Source of the DNA: Cryobacterium sinapicolor
GTDB taxonomy: Bacteria > Actinomycetota > Actinomycetes > Actinomycetales > Microbacteriaceae
Assembly: GCF_004403465.1 (NCBI RefSeq)
Contig: NZ_SOGQ01000046.1
Coordinates: forward strand, 1-42,497
DNA: 42,497 nucleotides
Reading direction: 5' to 3'
The notes beneath the pieces are model-generated. The model saw only the letters and a program-made list of their open reading frames with translations. It was not told the origin of the DNA and searched no databases. Shown in pieces: positions 23,118 through 31,693 of the stretch; the first letter of the stretch is position 1; every line of letters starts with the position of its first letter. The position numbers and the translations under genes are program-made.

Positions 23118-24806
23118 ATGTCGACTACGCAGCAGCAGCCCTGGGTAAAGAACTACCAGCCGGGTGTCCCGGCCGAAATCGAGCTCCCCACGGAGTCGCT
23201 CGTGGCGATGCTCGAGCGGTCCGTATTCGAGGCCGGCGACCACCCCGCACTGGAGTTCTTCGGGCGCCGCACCACCTACACCGAGCTCGGCGACCAGATC
23301 GACCGGGCTGCGGAGGGGCTACGGCACCTCGGGGTGCGTGCGGGCGACCGAGTGGCCCTCATCCTGCCGAACTGTCCCCAGCACGTGGTTGCCTTCTACG
23401 CGGTGCTGCGCCTGGGCGCCGTGGTGGTCGAGCACAACCCGCTGTACACCTCGCGGGAACTCCGCCACCAATTCGAGGACCACCAGGCCCGCATCGTGAT
23501 CGCCTGGGACAAATCCGTGGAATCCGTTCGCGCCTTCCCGCACGACATCGAGATCGACCACATCGTCTCCGTGAACCTGCTCCTGGCGTTCCCGGCCATC
23601 AAGCGCCTCGCCCTGCACCTGCCGGTGAAGAAGCTGCGCGAAACCCGCGAGGCCCTCACGGCTGCCGCGCCGGGCACGATCCCGTGGAAGGAACTGCTGA
23701 GCCACGACCCGATCGACCCCGAGCATCCCCGCCCGTCGGTCGACGACCTCGCGGCCCTCCAATACACCTCGGGCACCACGGGCCAGCCCAAGGGCGCCAT
23801 GCTCACCCATTTCAACCTGTACGCCAACGCCCTGCAGGGCGAGGCATGGATGCACGGAGCCGAATACGGCAAGGAGGTCTTCTACGCGATCCTCCCCATG
23901 TTCCACGCGTTCGGCATGACCCTCTACCTGACCTACGGCATCCGCAAGCAGGGTCTGCTCGTGCTGTTCCCCAAATTCGACCCCAACCTGATCCTCGATG
24001 CCATGAAGAAGTCGCCCGCGACGGTGTACTGCGCGGTGCCGCCGATCTACGAGCGCACCGCGGTGGTCGCGAAAGAGCGCGGAATCTCGCTGCGCTCCTG
24101 CAAGTACTGCATCTCGGGCGCGATGAACCTGCCCGACCACGTCGTGGAACTGTGGGAGTCGGTGTCGGGCGGGCTGCTGGTGGAGGGCTACGGCATGACG
24201 GAGACGTCACCGGTGGCCCTCGGCAACCCGTTCCACCCCACCCGCCGACCCGGCACCGTCGGCGTGCCCTTCCCCTCCACCCTGATGAAGGTCGTCGACC
24301 TGGACGACCCCACGACCCTGGTGGCGCAGGGCGAGCCCGGCGAACTGCTCCTGAAGGGCCCGCAGGTCTTCCAGGGCTACTGGAACAACCCGGAGGAGAC
24401 CGCGAAGGCCCTCCTGCCCGGAGGCTGGCTGCGCACGGGCGACATCGTGACCGTCGACGCCGACGGGTTCACCACGATCGTGGACCGAGCCAAGGAACTC
24501 GTCATCACCGGCGGCTTCAACGTCTCGCCCTCGGAGGTTGAAACGGCACTGCGCCTGCACACGGATATCGTCGACGCGGCCGTCTTCGGCAAGGCTCTCG
24601 AACGCGGCGGGGAGATGGTCGTCGCGGCGGTCGAGCTGAAGCCCGGGGCGGCGCTCGATGAGGAGGCCCTCCGGGCCCACTGCCGTGAGCACCTCGCCGC
24701 GTACAAGATCCCGCGGCGGATCGTGACGATCGAGGACATGCCCCGCTCGATGCTGGGCAAGATCCTGCGCAAGCAGGTGCGCGAGCAGGTTCTGCCGGAG
24801 CTCTGA
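23118..24806 (+). CDS. Long-chain fatty acid-CoA ligase
   Basis: A 562-residue AMP-forming acyl-CoA synthetase of the FadD type, activating fatty acids with ATP and CoA for beta-oxidation or lipid synthesis. Motifs are the P-loop YTSGTTGQPKG (from residue 216), GYGMTETSP, the core GWLRTGDIV, the hinge DRAKELVITGGFNVSP and the adenylation lysine in SMLGKILRKQVRE. A GTG at 23100 would give six extra residues; ATG 23118 behind GCGAGGATAAGACC is preferred. Together with isocitrate lyase in the same window it fits growth on fatty acids or acetate, though the genes are not adjacent. It is divergent from the helicase and convergent with the AlkD-like gene. Confidence 0.93.
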   Translation: MSTTQQQPWVKNYQPGVPAEIELPTESLVAMLERSVFEAGDHPALEFFGRRTTYTELGDQIDRAAEGLRHLGVRAGDRVALILPNCPQHVVAFYAVLRLGAVVVEHNPLYTSRELRHQFEDHQARIVIAWDKSVESVRAFPHDIEIDHIVSVNLLLAFPAIKRLALHLPVKKLRETREALTAAAPGTIPWKELLSHDPIDPEHPRPSVDDLAALQYTSGTTGQPKGAMLTHFNLYANALQGEAWMHGAEYGKEVFYAILPMFHAFGMTLYLTYGIRKQGLLVLFPKFDPNLILDAMKKSPATVYCAVPPIYERTAVVAKERGISLRSCKYCISGAMNLPDHVVELWESVSGGLLVEGYGMTETSPVALGNPFHPTRRPGTVGVPFPSTLMKVVDLDDPTTLVAQGEPGELLLKGPQVFQGYWNNPEETAKALLPGGWLRTGDIVTVDADGFTTIVDRAKELVITGGFNVSPSEVETALRLHTDIVDAAVFGKALERGGEMVVAAVELKPGAALDEEALRAHCREHLAAYKIPRRIVTIEDMPRSMLGKILRKQVREQVLPEL

Positions 24807-24812
24807 GACCGG

Positions 24813-25310
24813 TCAGAGGTCCTGCTCGAGCCGACCCGTCGCGAGCAGGGCGGCCCGGCGCAACCACGGATCGCCGTCCCCGGCCCAACGATCGAGCACG
24901 GCCTCTGCCCGGGCGCGGCCCGGCCCATCCAACCGTTTCGTCAGCGGAAGCACCACGTCGACGGCGAGTGGGTCGGCCAGCTCGCGCAGGCCGGCGGTCC
25001 GCAGGAAGCCCTCGATCCGGGTCAGGTCGGTGTTGCCGAGCACCCGCACATGCGATTGCAGAAGCACCACGGCCGCGAGCCGGCGCTCGAACACCGGCAT
25101 CGCCCACAGCTCCGAACTCAACGCGGTGATCTCGTCGTGCGTCAGGCCGGGATGCCGGCGGCCGGCGTCCCGGATCGTGCCGCGCACCGCACCGACCGAG
25201 GCGCCGTAGAACCGCAGATCGCTGCCCAGCCGCTCCTTCTCCGCCGCCGCCCGGTACGGATCCCCCTCGGCCTGCAGCGTCGCGTCCACGAAGATCCCGG
25301 CCTCACTCAC
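24813..25310 (-). CDS. DNA alkylation repair (AlkD-like) protein, C-terminally truncated
   Basis: A 165-residue HEAT-like helical repeat protein. The segments YGASVGAVRGTIRDAGRRHP, ELWAMPVFERRLAAVVLLQS, VDVVLPLTKRLDGPGRARA and DPWLRRAALLATGRLEQDL follow the AlkD-type glycosylase family, which removes bulky alkylated purines. Family members have about 215-235 residues. This one ends right after the DPWLRRAALL helix, so the last roughly 60 residues (with the usual FIRKAIGWxLR helix) are missing. The downstream DNA belongs to the acyl-CoA ligase end. It is probably a truncated, non-functional gene, although the frame is open and starts GTG/ATG-like at 25310. Confidence 0.65.
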   Translation of the reverse strand: MSEAGIFVDATLQAEGDPYRAAAEKERLGSDLRFYGASVGAVRGTIRDAGRRHPGLTHDEITALSSELWAMPVFERRLAAVVLLQSHVRVLGNTDLTRIEGFLRTAGLRELADPLAVDVVLPLTKRLDGPGRARAEAVLDRWAGDGDPWLRRAALLATGRLEQDL

Positions 25311-25368
25311 CCCTTCATTCTCGCGTTTCCACAGGCCGGCGGCGCACCCCGGCCGTTACGCTGAGGGC

Positions 25369-25788
25369 ATGACGACGGCATCCGAGAACACCGTGACGGA
25401 TGCCCGATTCACCTGCCTGCGCCGTGAACCTCGCCGCCGCATTCCCCCTGCTCGCACAGGCGGTCCTGGTCTCCGTGGTCGTCCTGGCCCGGACAACCCC
25501 GGTGCTGCTGCCGGTCACGGCCGGTTTCCCCAGTGGGCCGGTGGGTTCCCAGGCCGAAGCGCGGGTCGTCGATCTGGCCGCCGTGAACCTCGGGGCGCCG
25601 TCGTCATCCTGCTCGCCTTCTCCGCCCTCCTCCGCCTCGCCGCCGTAACCCCGACGTTCGCCGGCAGCTACCGGCGTGGACTCGCCGCCGCGCGTGTGGA
25701 GATCGTGCAGGTCATCCTCGTCACGCTCGGCACCACGCTGTTGGCCGGGCAGGTCCTGTGGGGCGCACTGCTCTTCTCAGCTGGGTGA
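25369..25788 (+). pseudogene. Frameshifted heliorhodopsin-like membrane protein
   Basis: Three reading-frame pieces join into one membrane protein start. ATG 25369 gives MTTASENTVTDARFTCLRR. After a shift comes VNLAAAFPLLAQAVLVSVVV, then LLPVTAGFPSGPVGSQ and VDLAAVNLGA. After a second shift comes VVILLAFSALLRLAAVTPTF, then YRRGLAAARVEIVQVILVTL. The order (LRRxNL, hydrophobic helix, LPVTxxFxSGPxG, helix with SALLxL, YRRGLxxxRxxE) matches the first helices of heliorhodopsins, light-sensing proteins common in actinobacteria. The rest, including the retinal Lys helix, is absent. The identification is by pattern only; it could be another small membrane family. Confidence 0.5.
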
Positions 25789-25993
25789 GGGTGCGTTTCC
25801 CGTCGCGGCACTGCAGGCTGATTACCCGCACCGATTTCCGGTGCCGAGCCGTGATCGACACCGGGTGCATCGATGCCTGCGTCTTCTTGATCGTGGCGAA
25901 GTGGTGACCGAGGTTCTCCTGCCGCTCGCTGCAGGGCCGGCTTCGAGCATCCGTCACACGGCCAGCCACTCGCATCCGTCGCTACGCAGATGA
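25789..25993. other. Gene-free, decayed stretch
   Basis: Between the heliorhodopsin-like remnant and palindromic element B1 no coherent gene is visible. A minus-strand frame reads ERQENLGHHFATIKKTQASM but matches nothing I know and has no ribosome site. It may hold the eroded rest of the upstream gene or another relic. Confidence 0.4.
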
Positions 25994-26056
25994 GGAGATT
26001 TTCGCGAAATGCCGGGTCACCCCAGCCTGTCTGAGCGGCGTGTCGCGAAAATCTCC
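25994..26056. repeat. 63-bp palindromic element, copy B1
   Basis: The arms GGAGATTTTCGCGA (25994-26007) and TCGCGAAAATCTCC (26043-26056) are perfectly complementary over 14 bp. The interior holds GGGTCACCCCAG, also present at the same distance from the right end in copy B2 (12433-12496). The GGAGATTTT tip is shared with the 77-bp family A. Confidence 0.8.
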
Positions 26057-26154
26057 GCGGGTGGCGCGGGCGGCGACAACGGATGCCGGCGTGGGAGCCT
26101 CCGAAGGCCGGCGCACCGGGTCTCGACCGGCTCGAGCACCGGGCCGGATCGGGG

Positions 26155-27105
26155 CTAGGCGAGTGCCTTGGCCACGTCCAGCCCGGAGCGCACGGCCCGG
26201 GCGACCCCCGACGGATGCCCGTGGAGCAGCCCACAACCGTCTCCCGCCACGAGGATGCCGGGCTGGTCCGCGCTGCGGTAGAACGTGGTACCAGGCCCCG
26301 AACCCACCGCATTCGCGTACCGCCAGCGCTTCAACTCCGAGTCCACGACGCCCGCGCCGGGCAGCAGCCGGATCAGCGCGGCCAGCAGGTCCGCCTGTGA
26401 GAACGTGGCGTCCGCCTCCCAGGTCGCTTCGCTCCACAATGGGGTCGCGAAAACCTCGAGCCATACCCGCCCGGCATCGTCCCGGTGCCTGACCCGAATC
26501 GTCTCGATGATGCCGTCGGGAGCCGACCGGCCCGCGAGGTGCCCCGCTTCGACACCGGCGGCGACACCGTCGACGACGCAGAGCAGAACGGCCCGCTCGT
26601 CGTAGGTCACCTCGTGCAGCTCGGGAGCCACGAAGAGCCCGCTGCCGCGCAGGATCTGGACGCTCTGCGGAACCGGCGCGGTGAGCACCACCGCCCGGCC
26701 CCCGATCGGTTCTCCCGAGCCATGCGGCACGACGTGGATGAGCCCCGATTCCTGAACCACCAGATGGGTGACGAACGTGCGCCGCAGCGTGGTGCCACCC
26801 GCCCACCGCTCGGCGATGTCACCCGCGGGCTGGTCGAAAGCCCAGTCCTCACAGCCCTCGGTCACAGGCGTGAACCGGGCGCCCGTTCGGAGCATGATCT
26901 CCTGCGTCACCTCGGGGTCGTGGCTACGAACCGTGTCAACGGATGGGTTCAGCAGCACTCCGCCGAGCGGCCGGCCGGTCAGGCGCCCGCCCGGGCGCGA
27001 GCCCTTGTCGAGGAGGAGAGCCGAACGACCGGCATCCTGCAGATTCCGGGTGATCGTCAGCCCGCACACGCCCGCACCGACCACGACGACGTCCCACGTT
27101 TCCAT
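26155..27105 (-). CDS. Renalase-like FAD-dependent oxidoreductase
   Basis: A 316-residue flavoprotein. The N-terminus VVVVGAGVCGLTITRNLQDAG carries the GxGxxG dinucleotide fold, followed by LLLDKGSRPGGRL (the second FAD motif, GGR). Near the C-terminus GILVAGDGCGLLHGHPSGVA is the FAD-closing GD motif of the amine-oxidase/renalase group. Bacterial renalases oxidise aberrant dihydro-NAD(P) isomers; an NAD-dependent amine oxidase is the other common label. The central substrate domain is shorter than in monoamine oxidases, supporting renalase-like. ATG 27105 has no Shine-Dalgarno (CCTCC is on the wrong strand), so the mRNA may be leaderless. It is divergent from the epimerase gene. Confidence 0.85.
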   Translation of the reverse strand: METWDVVVVGAGVCGLTITRNLQDAGRSALLLDKGSRPGGRLTGRPLGGVLLNPSVDTVRSHDPEVTQEIMLRTGARFTPVTEGCEDWAFDQPAGDIAERWAGGTTLRRTFVTHLVVQESGLIHVVPHGSGEPIGGRAVVLTAPVPQSVQILRGSGLFVAPELHEVTYDERAVLLCVVDGVAAGVEAGHLAGRSAPDGIIETIRVRHRDDAGRVWLEVFATPLWSEATWEADATFSQADLLAALIRLLPGAGVVDSELKRWRYANAVGSGPGTTFYRSADQPGILVAGDGCGLLHGHPSGVARAVRSGLDVAKALA

Positions 27106-27214
27106 GTCAGGAGGTTAGTGCACACGCCCGCACGTGCCGGCACGTGCCGTGTACCGCGAGCGCAGTCGTACGCTTGGTCCTGGTGCCCTCATCGCCGAGA
27201 CCCGGCACGGAACC

Positions 27215-27274
27215 CGCAGCACCGCCCGCAGCACCGCCCGCAGCACCGCCCGCAGCACCGCCCGCAGCACCGCC
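27215..27274 (+). repeat. 12-bp tandem repeat, 5 perfect copies
   Basis: Five identical CGCAGCACCGCC units in a row, ending 9 bp before the GAGGAG ribosome site of the epimerase. A perfect array in this position is prone to slippage and could alter leader length or promoter spacing. Confidence 0.95.
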
Positions 27275-27292
27275 CACACAGAGGAGTCCCAC

Positions 27293-28135
27293 ATGAAGAT
27301 CGTTGTCACCGGTGGAAGCGGAAAGCTCGGCCGGACCGTCGTGAAGTACCTCGTCGCCGAAGGTCACGAGGTGCTGAACCTCGACCGCGACGGTGCTCGC
27401 AGCCACGATCTGGTGGTCGTGGACCTCACGGATTACGGCCAGGTCGTCGACGCTGTCCTCGGTGTCGATGACCGGCACAGCGGCTTCGACGCCATCGTTC
27501 ACCTCGGTGCGATCCCGGCGCCCGGCCTGGTTCCCGACGTGGCCACGTTCCACAACAACATCCTCTCCACCTATAACGTGTTCCAGGCGGCCCGGCGTGC
27601 GGGCATCAAGAAGCTGGTCTACGCCTCTAGCGAGACCGTGCTCGGGCTGCCGTTCGACATCGACCCGCCCTACATTCCCGTGGACGAGGAGTACCCGGCC
27701 CGCCCCGAGAGCACGTACTCGCTGGTCAAGCACCTCGAGGAGCAGATGGCGATCCAGCTCACCCGCTGGGATCCGGAGCTGAGCATCACCGCCCTGCGCT
27801 TCTCCAACGTCAAGGACCCGGAGGACTACGCGGCCTTCCCCGCCTTCGACGCCGACGCGACCCTGCGCAAGTGGAACCTGTGGGGCTACATCGACGGTCG
27901 TGACGGCGCCCAGGCCGTGCTGCGGGCGTTGCAGAACGCGAAGCCGGGCTTCGAGGCGTTTATCATCGCCGCCGCCGACACGGTGATGAGCCGGCCCAAT
28001 GCCAAGCTGGCGGCCGAGGTCTTCCCGGGCGTCGAACTCCGTGAGGTCGGCGAGAACGACACCTTGCTCTCGATCGACAAGGCTCGACGGATGCTCGGCT
28101 ACGCGCCCAAGCACAGCTGGCGCGACCACGTGTAG
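27293..28135 (+). CDS. NAD-dependent epimerase/dehydratase (extended SDR)
   Basis: A 280-residue extended short-chain dehydrogenase. The NAD motif TGGSGKLG sits at the N-terminus; the Asp in LDRDG would select NAD; AIVHLGAIPAPG, SSETVLG and the catalytic YSLVK (YxxxK) follow. The C-terminal half (ALRFSNVKDPEDY, LWGYIDGRDGAQAV) matches the GalE/UronD-type group that acts on nucleotide sugars or uronates; the substrate cannot be fixed. ATG 27293 is behind GAGGAGTCCCAC; an upstream frame to 27134 is only translated repeat. Just before the leader are five perfect 12-bp repeats, and the stop codon lies inside a 19-bp duplication (28126-28163). Confidence 0.88.
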   Translation: MKIVVTGGSGKLGRTVVKYLVAEGHEVLNLDRDGARSHDLVVVDLTDYGQVVDAVLGVDDRHSGFDAIVHLGAIPAPGLVPDVATFHNNILSTYNVFQAARRAGIKKLVYASSETVLGLPFDIDPPYIPVDEEYPARPESTYSLVKHLEEQMAIQLTRWDPELSITALRFSNVKDPEDYAAFPAFDADATLRKWNLWGYIDGRDGAQAVLRALQNAKPGFEAFIIAAADTVMSRPNAKLAAEVFPGVELREVGENDTLLSIDKARRMLGYAPKHSWRDHV

Positions 28136-28163
28136 TCGACGTGGCCACGTGTAGCCGACGCAC
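28126..28163 (+). repeat. 19-bp duplication containing the epimerase stop codon
   Basis: CCACGTGTAGTCGACGTGG (28126-28144) is followed by CCACGTGTAGCCGACGCAC (28145-28163). The TAG at 28133-28135 is the stop and is itself duplicated. Confidence 0.85.
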
Positions 28164-28186
28164 CGGGCAAGCGGTAGAACGGTGGC

Positions 28187-29899
28187 ATGACGATGACACC
28201 GCTGGTGCTGGGTCCCATGTTGCGCTACGTGGACGAGATTTCGGCGAGCATCTGGGTCGAGACCCGGGACGAGGCATCCGTCGCGGTCAACGCCGGAAAC
28301 CGCTCGTGGACGGCCCGGACCTTCGCCGTTCACGGCCACCACTACGCCCTGGTATCCGTCGACGGCCTGCAACCGGGAACAATCACTCCCTACACCGTAT
28401 CCATCGACGGGTCAGAGGTCTGGCCCGCCGCTGACGCGGTCTACCCGGCCTCCGTCATCACGACGTCGACGCCGGGCGCTTCAATGCGGCTGTCCTTCGG
28501 ATCGTGCCGAACCAGCGTGCCCCACGACGAGAAGAGCACCCGCACGCACGGAGTGGATGCCCTTCGGGCCTATGCGCTGCAGATGGCTGCGGGCGCCGAG
28601 GGCCTCTCCTGGCCCGATCTATTGCTGTTCCTCGGCGACCAGGTGTACGCCGACCTGACCAGTGAGGCGATGCAGGAGTTCATTCGTGCTCGCCGCGACA
28701 TCCGAGAGCCGCCCGGCGAGGAGTTGGCGGATTTCGAGGAATATGCGCACCTCTACAACCTGGCCTGGTCGGACGAGGCGAACCGGTGGCTGTTGTCCAC
28801 CGTGCCCGTCGCGATGATCTTCGACGACCACGACGTGCGCGACGACTGGAACGCCTCGCTGAGCTGGAAGCAACGGATGGAGGCCACGTCCTGGTGGCAC
28901 GGCCGGATCGTGGCCGGGCTGGCCTCGTATTGGGTGTACCAGCACCTTGGGAATCTCTCGCCGGAGGCACGTGCCCGCGACGAGGTGTGGCAGGCAATCG
29001 CGGCGCATGACGGCGACGGTGAACTCGACCTCTCCTCGCTGCTCGACGGGTTCGCCGAGCGGTGCGACCGGGAGCCGACCAGTTACCGGTGGAGCTATTG
29101 CCGCGACTTCGGCGATGACCGGTTGATCGTCCTTGACTCGCGCGCGGCGCGCGAACTCGATCCCCGGCGGCGTGCCCTGGTGGACGAGCAGGAGACGGCT
29201 TGGTTCGACGAACGGATGCAGGGCGGGTTCCGGCATCTGGTGGTGGCGACGTCACTGCCGTTCCTGCTCCCAACGGGACTCCACCATTTGGAGGCCTGGA
29301 ATGAGGCGATTTCGGAGGGTGCCTGGGGCCGGCCTGCCGCCCGCGTGGGTGAACGCCTGCGCCAGGCGTTCGACCTCGAGCACTGGGCCGCTTTCCAGAG
29401 GAGTTTCCGGAGCGTGGCGGCCATCACCACCGACGTCGCCGACGGCAAACGGGGAGCGGCCCCGCAGACCGTGACGTTCCTGTCGGGTGACGTGCATTAC
29501 TCCTACGTGTCCGAGGTGGAGAGGACCTCCGGGAGCCGCATCATCCAGGCGGTCTGTTCACCGATCCGCAACCCGCTGCCCATCCTGCTGCGCTCCTTCT
29601 CCGCCGTGCTCTCCTACGGGGTGTCCACGCGTCTGAGCGCGCTGCTGTCCCGGTCGGCGGGGGTTGCTCCGCCACCGTTCCGCTGGTCGGGCGTCACCGG
29701 TCCCTGGTTCGACAACTGTCTGGCGACTCTCGCCGACACCCCCGAGGGGCTGAGGCTCTCCTGGGCCTCCGGAGTCGTTGACGGCGGTGACCCGTTGCAT
29801 CCGACGTTCACGGAACGCGCGGCGATCACGGTGGCCCCGCGGATCAGCGGATCAGAGGGTCCGTCGAAGGCCGGGCCCCCTGCTCCGCTGTTCTCCTGA
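28187..29899 (+). CDS. PhoD-like alkaline phosphatase D family phosphoesterase
   Basis: A 570-residue metallophosphoesterase of the alkaline phosphatase D group. A beta-rich N-terminal domain (about 1-100) precedes the catalytic core: RLSFGSCR (Cys ligand in FGSCR), LLFLGDQVYAD, MIFDDHDVRDDW and TFLSGDVHYSYV, with further Asp/Asn/His ligands for Fe/Ca. The family hydrolyses phosphate mono- and diesters (also teichoic acids) to gain phosphate. No signal peptide is visible on this ATG start (MTMTPLVLG), so either the protein is cytosolic or it uses an unrecognised route. A weak ribosome site (ACGGTGGC) precedes it. It is convergent with the chitinase gene, with 104 bp between stops and no clear terminator there. 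Confidence 0.88.
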   Translation: MTMTPLVLGPMLRYVDEISASIWVETRDEASVAVNAGNRSWTARTFAVHGHHYALVSVDGLQPGTITPYTVSIDGSEVWPAADAVYPASVITTSTPGASMRLSFGSCRTSVPHDEKSTRTHGVDALRAYALQMAAGAEGLSWPDLLLFLGDQVYADLTSEAMQEFIRARRDIREPPGEELADFEEYAHLYNLAWSDEANRWLLSTVPVAMIFDDHDVRDDWNASLSWKQRMEATSWWHGRIVAGLASYWVYQHLGNLSPEARARDEVWQAIAAHDGDGELDLSSLLDGFAERCDREPTSYRWSYCRDFGDDRLIVLDSRAARELDPRRRALVDEQETAWFDERMQGGFRHLVVATSLPFLLPTGLHHLEAWNEAISEGAWGRPAARVGERLRQAFDLEHWAAFQRSFRSVAAITTDVADGKRGAAPQTVTFLSGDVHYSYVSEVERTSGSRIIQAVCSPIRNPLPILLRSFSAVLSYGVSTRLSALLSRSAGVAPPPFRWSGVTGPWFDNCLATLADTPEGLRLSWASGVVDGGDPLHPTFTERAAITVAPRISGSEGPSKAGPPAPLFS

Positions 29900-30003
29900 G
29901 GGCTGCCGACGGTCTCCGCGATCAGTCGGTCGAGGGTAAACCTCAGAGCTCCCGGCCCGGATCCTGGAACGCTGATCGACTGGGTGCCGCACCGCCGTTG
30001 CGG

Positions 30004-31539
30004 TTAGATGGTGGCCGCCACGAACGCCCGGGAGAACGACCACTGCGGGTCGCTCACCCCGGAGCACATGTACGCGGGGATTCCGCCGGTGCACGGCTGG
30101 TCCCGGGTCATTTCCCACCAGCCGAGGTAGTTCAGTGCGTTCGCCTTGGCGAAGGTGCCGACCTTGGTCGCGTCGGTGAGCGAGAAGACCTCTCCCGTGT
30201 CATTCAGCCCGATCATCGGCGTGATGCCGATCATGGACAGACGTTGGGCATTGGTCAGGCCGGCGTAGGCCGGGATCGCCGCCATCTGCTTCGCAGTCGA
30301 GGTTGCCGCGGAGATCGCCGCCGTGCCCATGTCGACCGTGCCGTCGCCGTAGTCCATGGCCATCACGTTGACGGCCGAGAGCGTCACCCCGCCGGCAGCG
30401 AACTCCGTGAGCGTGCGCTGGCCGCTCGGGACCAGGCCGTAGGGCATCACGGGGAGAGTCAGGGATACCTGCAGGGGGCGGCCCGCTGCGGCGCGCTGCT
30501 TCTGGAGTGCGACGATCGCGACCACGCGACGCGCGTTGGCGGACGGGTCGGAGACGTCGGAACCCTCGATGTCGAAGTCGATCCGGTCCACGTTGTAGCG
30601 GTTGACGACCTTCGTGTAGGCGGCGAGCAGGGCTGCGGGGTCGGTGCAGACCCGGGCGAGCTCGTTGTTGACGGCCCCGCCGAACGAGACGATGAACTTC
30701 CCGCCGCCGTTCTGGAACGTCGAGATGGACCCGGCGAAGTCCTGGGTTCCACCCACCGTGTACGCGGTGTAACCGGCCCAGGTCGGGCTGCAGTTGCTGG
30801 CGCGGTCGGCCACGATGAACGCACCGGTGACGGCCGTGACTCCGGTCGCCGCGGCGAATGCGGAGAGGTCAGCACTCGGCCACAGACCCATGTCCACATA
30901 GGGGGCGACAAGGAGGCTGCCTGCCGGTGTGGGTGTGGGTGTGGGTGTGGGTGTGGGTGTGGGTGTGGGTGTGGGTGTGGGGGTCGCGGTCGGAGTCGGC
31001 GTGGCCGTCGCAGTCGGAGTGGGAGTGGGAGTGGCCGTCGGTGTCGGTGTCGGTGTCGGTGTGGGGGCCGGAGTCGTCGACCCCGCGCCAGTCACGGAAC
31101 ACGGAATCGACGCGGCCCCGGCCGGAAGGCCGATCACCGTGCAGGCGGTGGGGAACAGCGGCGAGGTGCCCACCTTGAATGAGGTCAGGCCGAATGAGGT
31201 TGCTGCTCCGGGGGCGAGTGCGGGAGCCCAGCTCGGCGCCTTCACGGAGAACCCGCCGGTGGCCGGCTGCAGAATCCCGTTCCACAGGGTGTTCACCCTG
31301 TTGCCGTAGCTGAAGGAGATCTGCCACGGCTTCAGGGCAGTTGTGGACGAGTTGCGAACCCCGACCTCCGACTGGAAACCGGTCGTCCAGACGTTCGTGT
31401 TCTTCCACGTGACGTCGACGCCGGCCGTTGCCGCCGTTGCGGGCAGGGAGCTGACCGCCCCCAGGCCGAGGATGAGGAGAACAGAAGCGCCGAACGCGAT
31501 CGTCCGGGGTCGCAGCCGCCGGGAGGTGGAATTTTTCAC
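30004..31539 (-). CDS. Secreted GH18 chitinase with CBM2
   Basis: A 511-residue exported chitinase. The signal peptide (RPRTIAFGASVLLILGLGAV, cleavage near ATAATAG) is followed by a CBM2 module (VTWKNTNVWTTGFQSEVGVR, then SYGNRVNTLWNG) that binds chitin or cellulose. A Pro-Thr linker from a GTGTGG hexamer repeat leads to the GH18 barrel. The catalytic motif is DRIDFDIEG with D321, D323 and acid E325, and the barrel continues through VMAMDYGDG. It hydrolyses chitin to oligomers outside the cell. The GTG at 31539 behind CGAGGACACCGA is chosen; the frame to 31905 overlaps the next gene antisense. The family has bacterial relatives of this DMGLWPS type. Confidence 0.92.
   Translation of the reverse strand: MKNSTSRRLRPRTIAFGASVLLILGLGAVSSLPATAATAGVDVTWKNTNVWTTGFQSEVGVRNSSTTALKPWQISFSYGNRVNTLWNGILQPATGGFSVKAPSWAPALAPGAATSFGLTSFKVGTSPLFPTACTVIGLPAGAASIPCSVTGAGSTTPAPTPTPTPTPTATPTPTPTATATPTPTATPTPTPTPTPTPTPTPTPTPAGSLLVAPYVDMGLWPSADLSAFAAATGVTAVTGAFIVADRASNCSPTWAGYTAYTVGGTQDFAGSISTFQNGGGKFIVSFGGAVNNELARVCTDPAALLAAYTKVVNRYNVDRIDFDIEGSDVSDPSANARRVVAIVALQKQRAAAGRPLQVSLTLPVMPYGLVPSGQRTLTEFAAGGVTLSAVNVMAMDYGDGTVDMGTAAISAATSTAKQMAAIPAYAGLTNAQRLSMIGITPMIGLNDTGEVFSLTDATKVGTFAKANALNYLGWWEMTRDQPCTGGIPAYMCSGVSDPQWSFSRAFVAATI
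30926..31075 (-). repeat. Hexanucleotide array coding the Pro-Thr linker
   Basis: GTGTGG-type hexamers, about eight in a perfect run at 30926-30975, then degenerate copies. They code Pro-Thr on the minus strand within the chitinase linker. Confidence 0.9.
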
Positions 31540-31693
31540 TCGGTGTCCTCGCGTGTTTTGTGAATGCCGTTGAGCGGCCGGGCAGTCAGACGTCAGCGGA
31601 AGCTGAGCTGTGGTGAGTACTATCGGCCGTGACGGATCCCCGGTTAGGGGCTGCGACACCGTTTTCACCAACGACGAAGTAGGGTCTGAAGGC

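Noticed and set aside
30858..31309. Val/Gly-rich frames on the plus strand in the chitinase linker
   Set aside because: They are the antisense of the GTGTGG hexamer repeat that codes the Pro-Thr linker of the chitinase.
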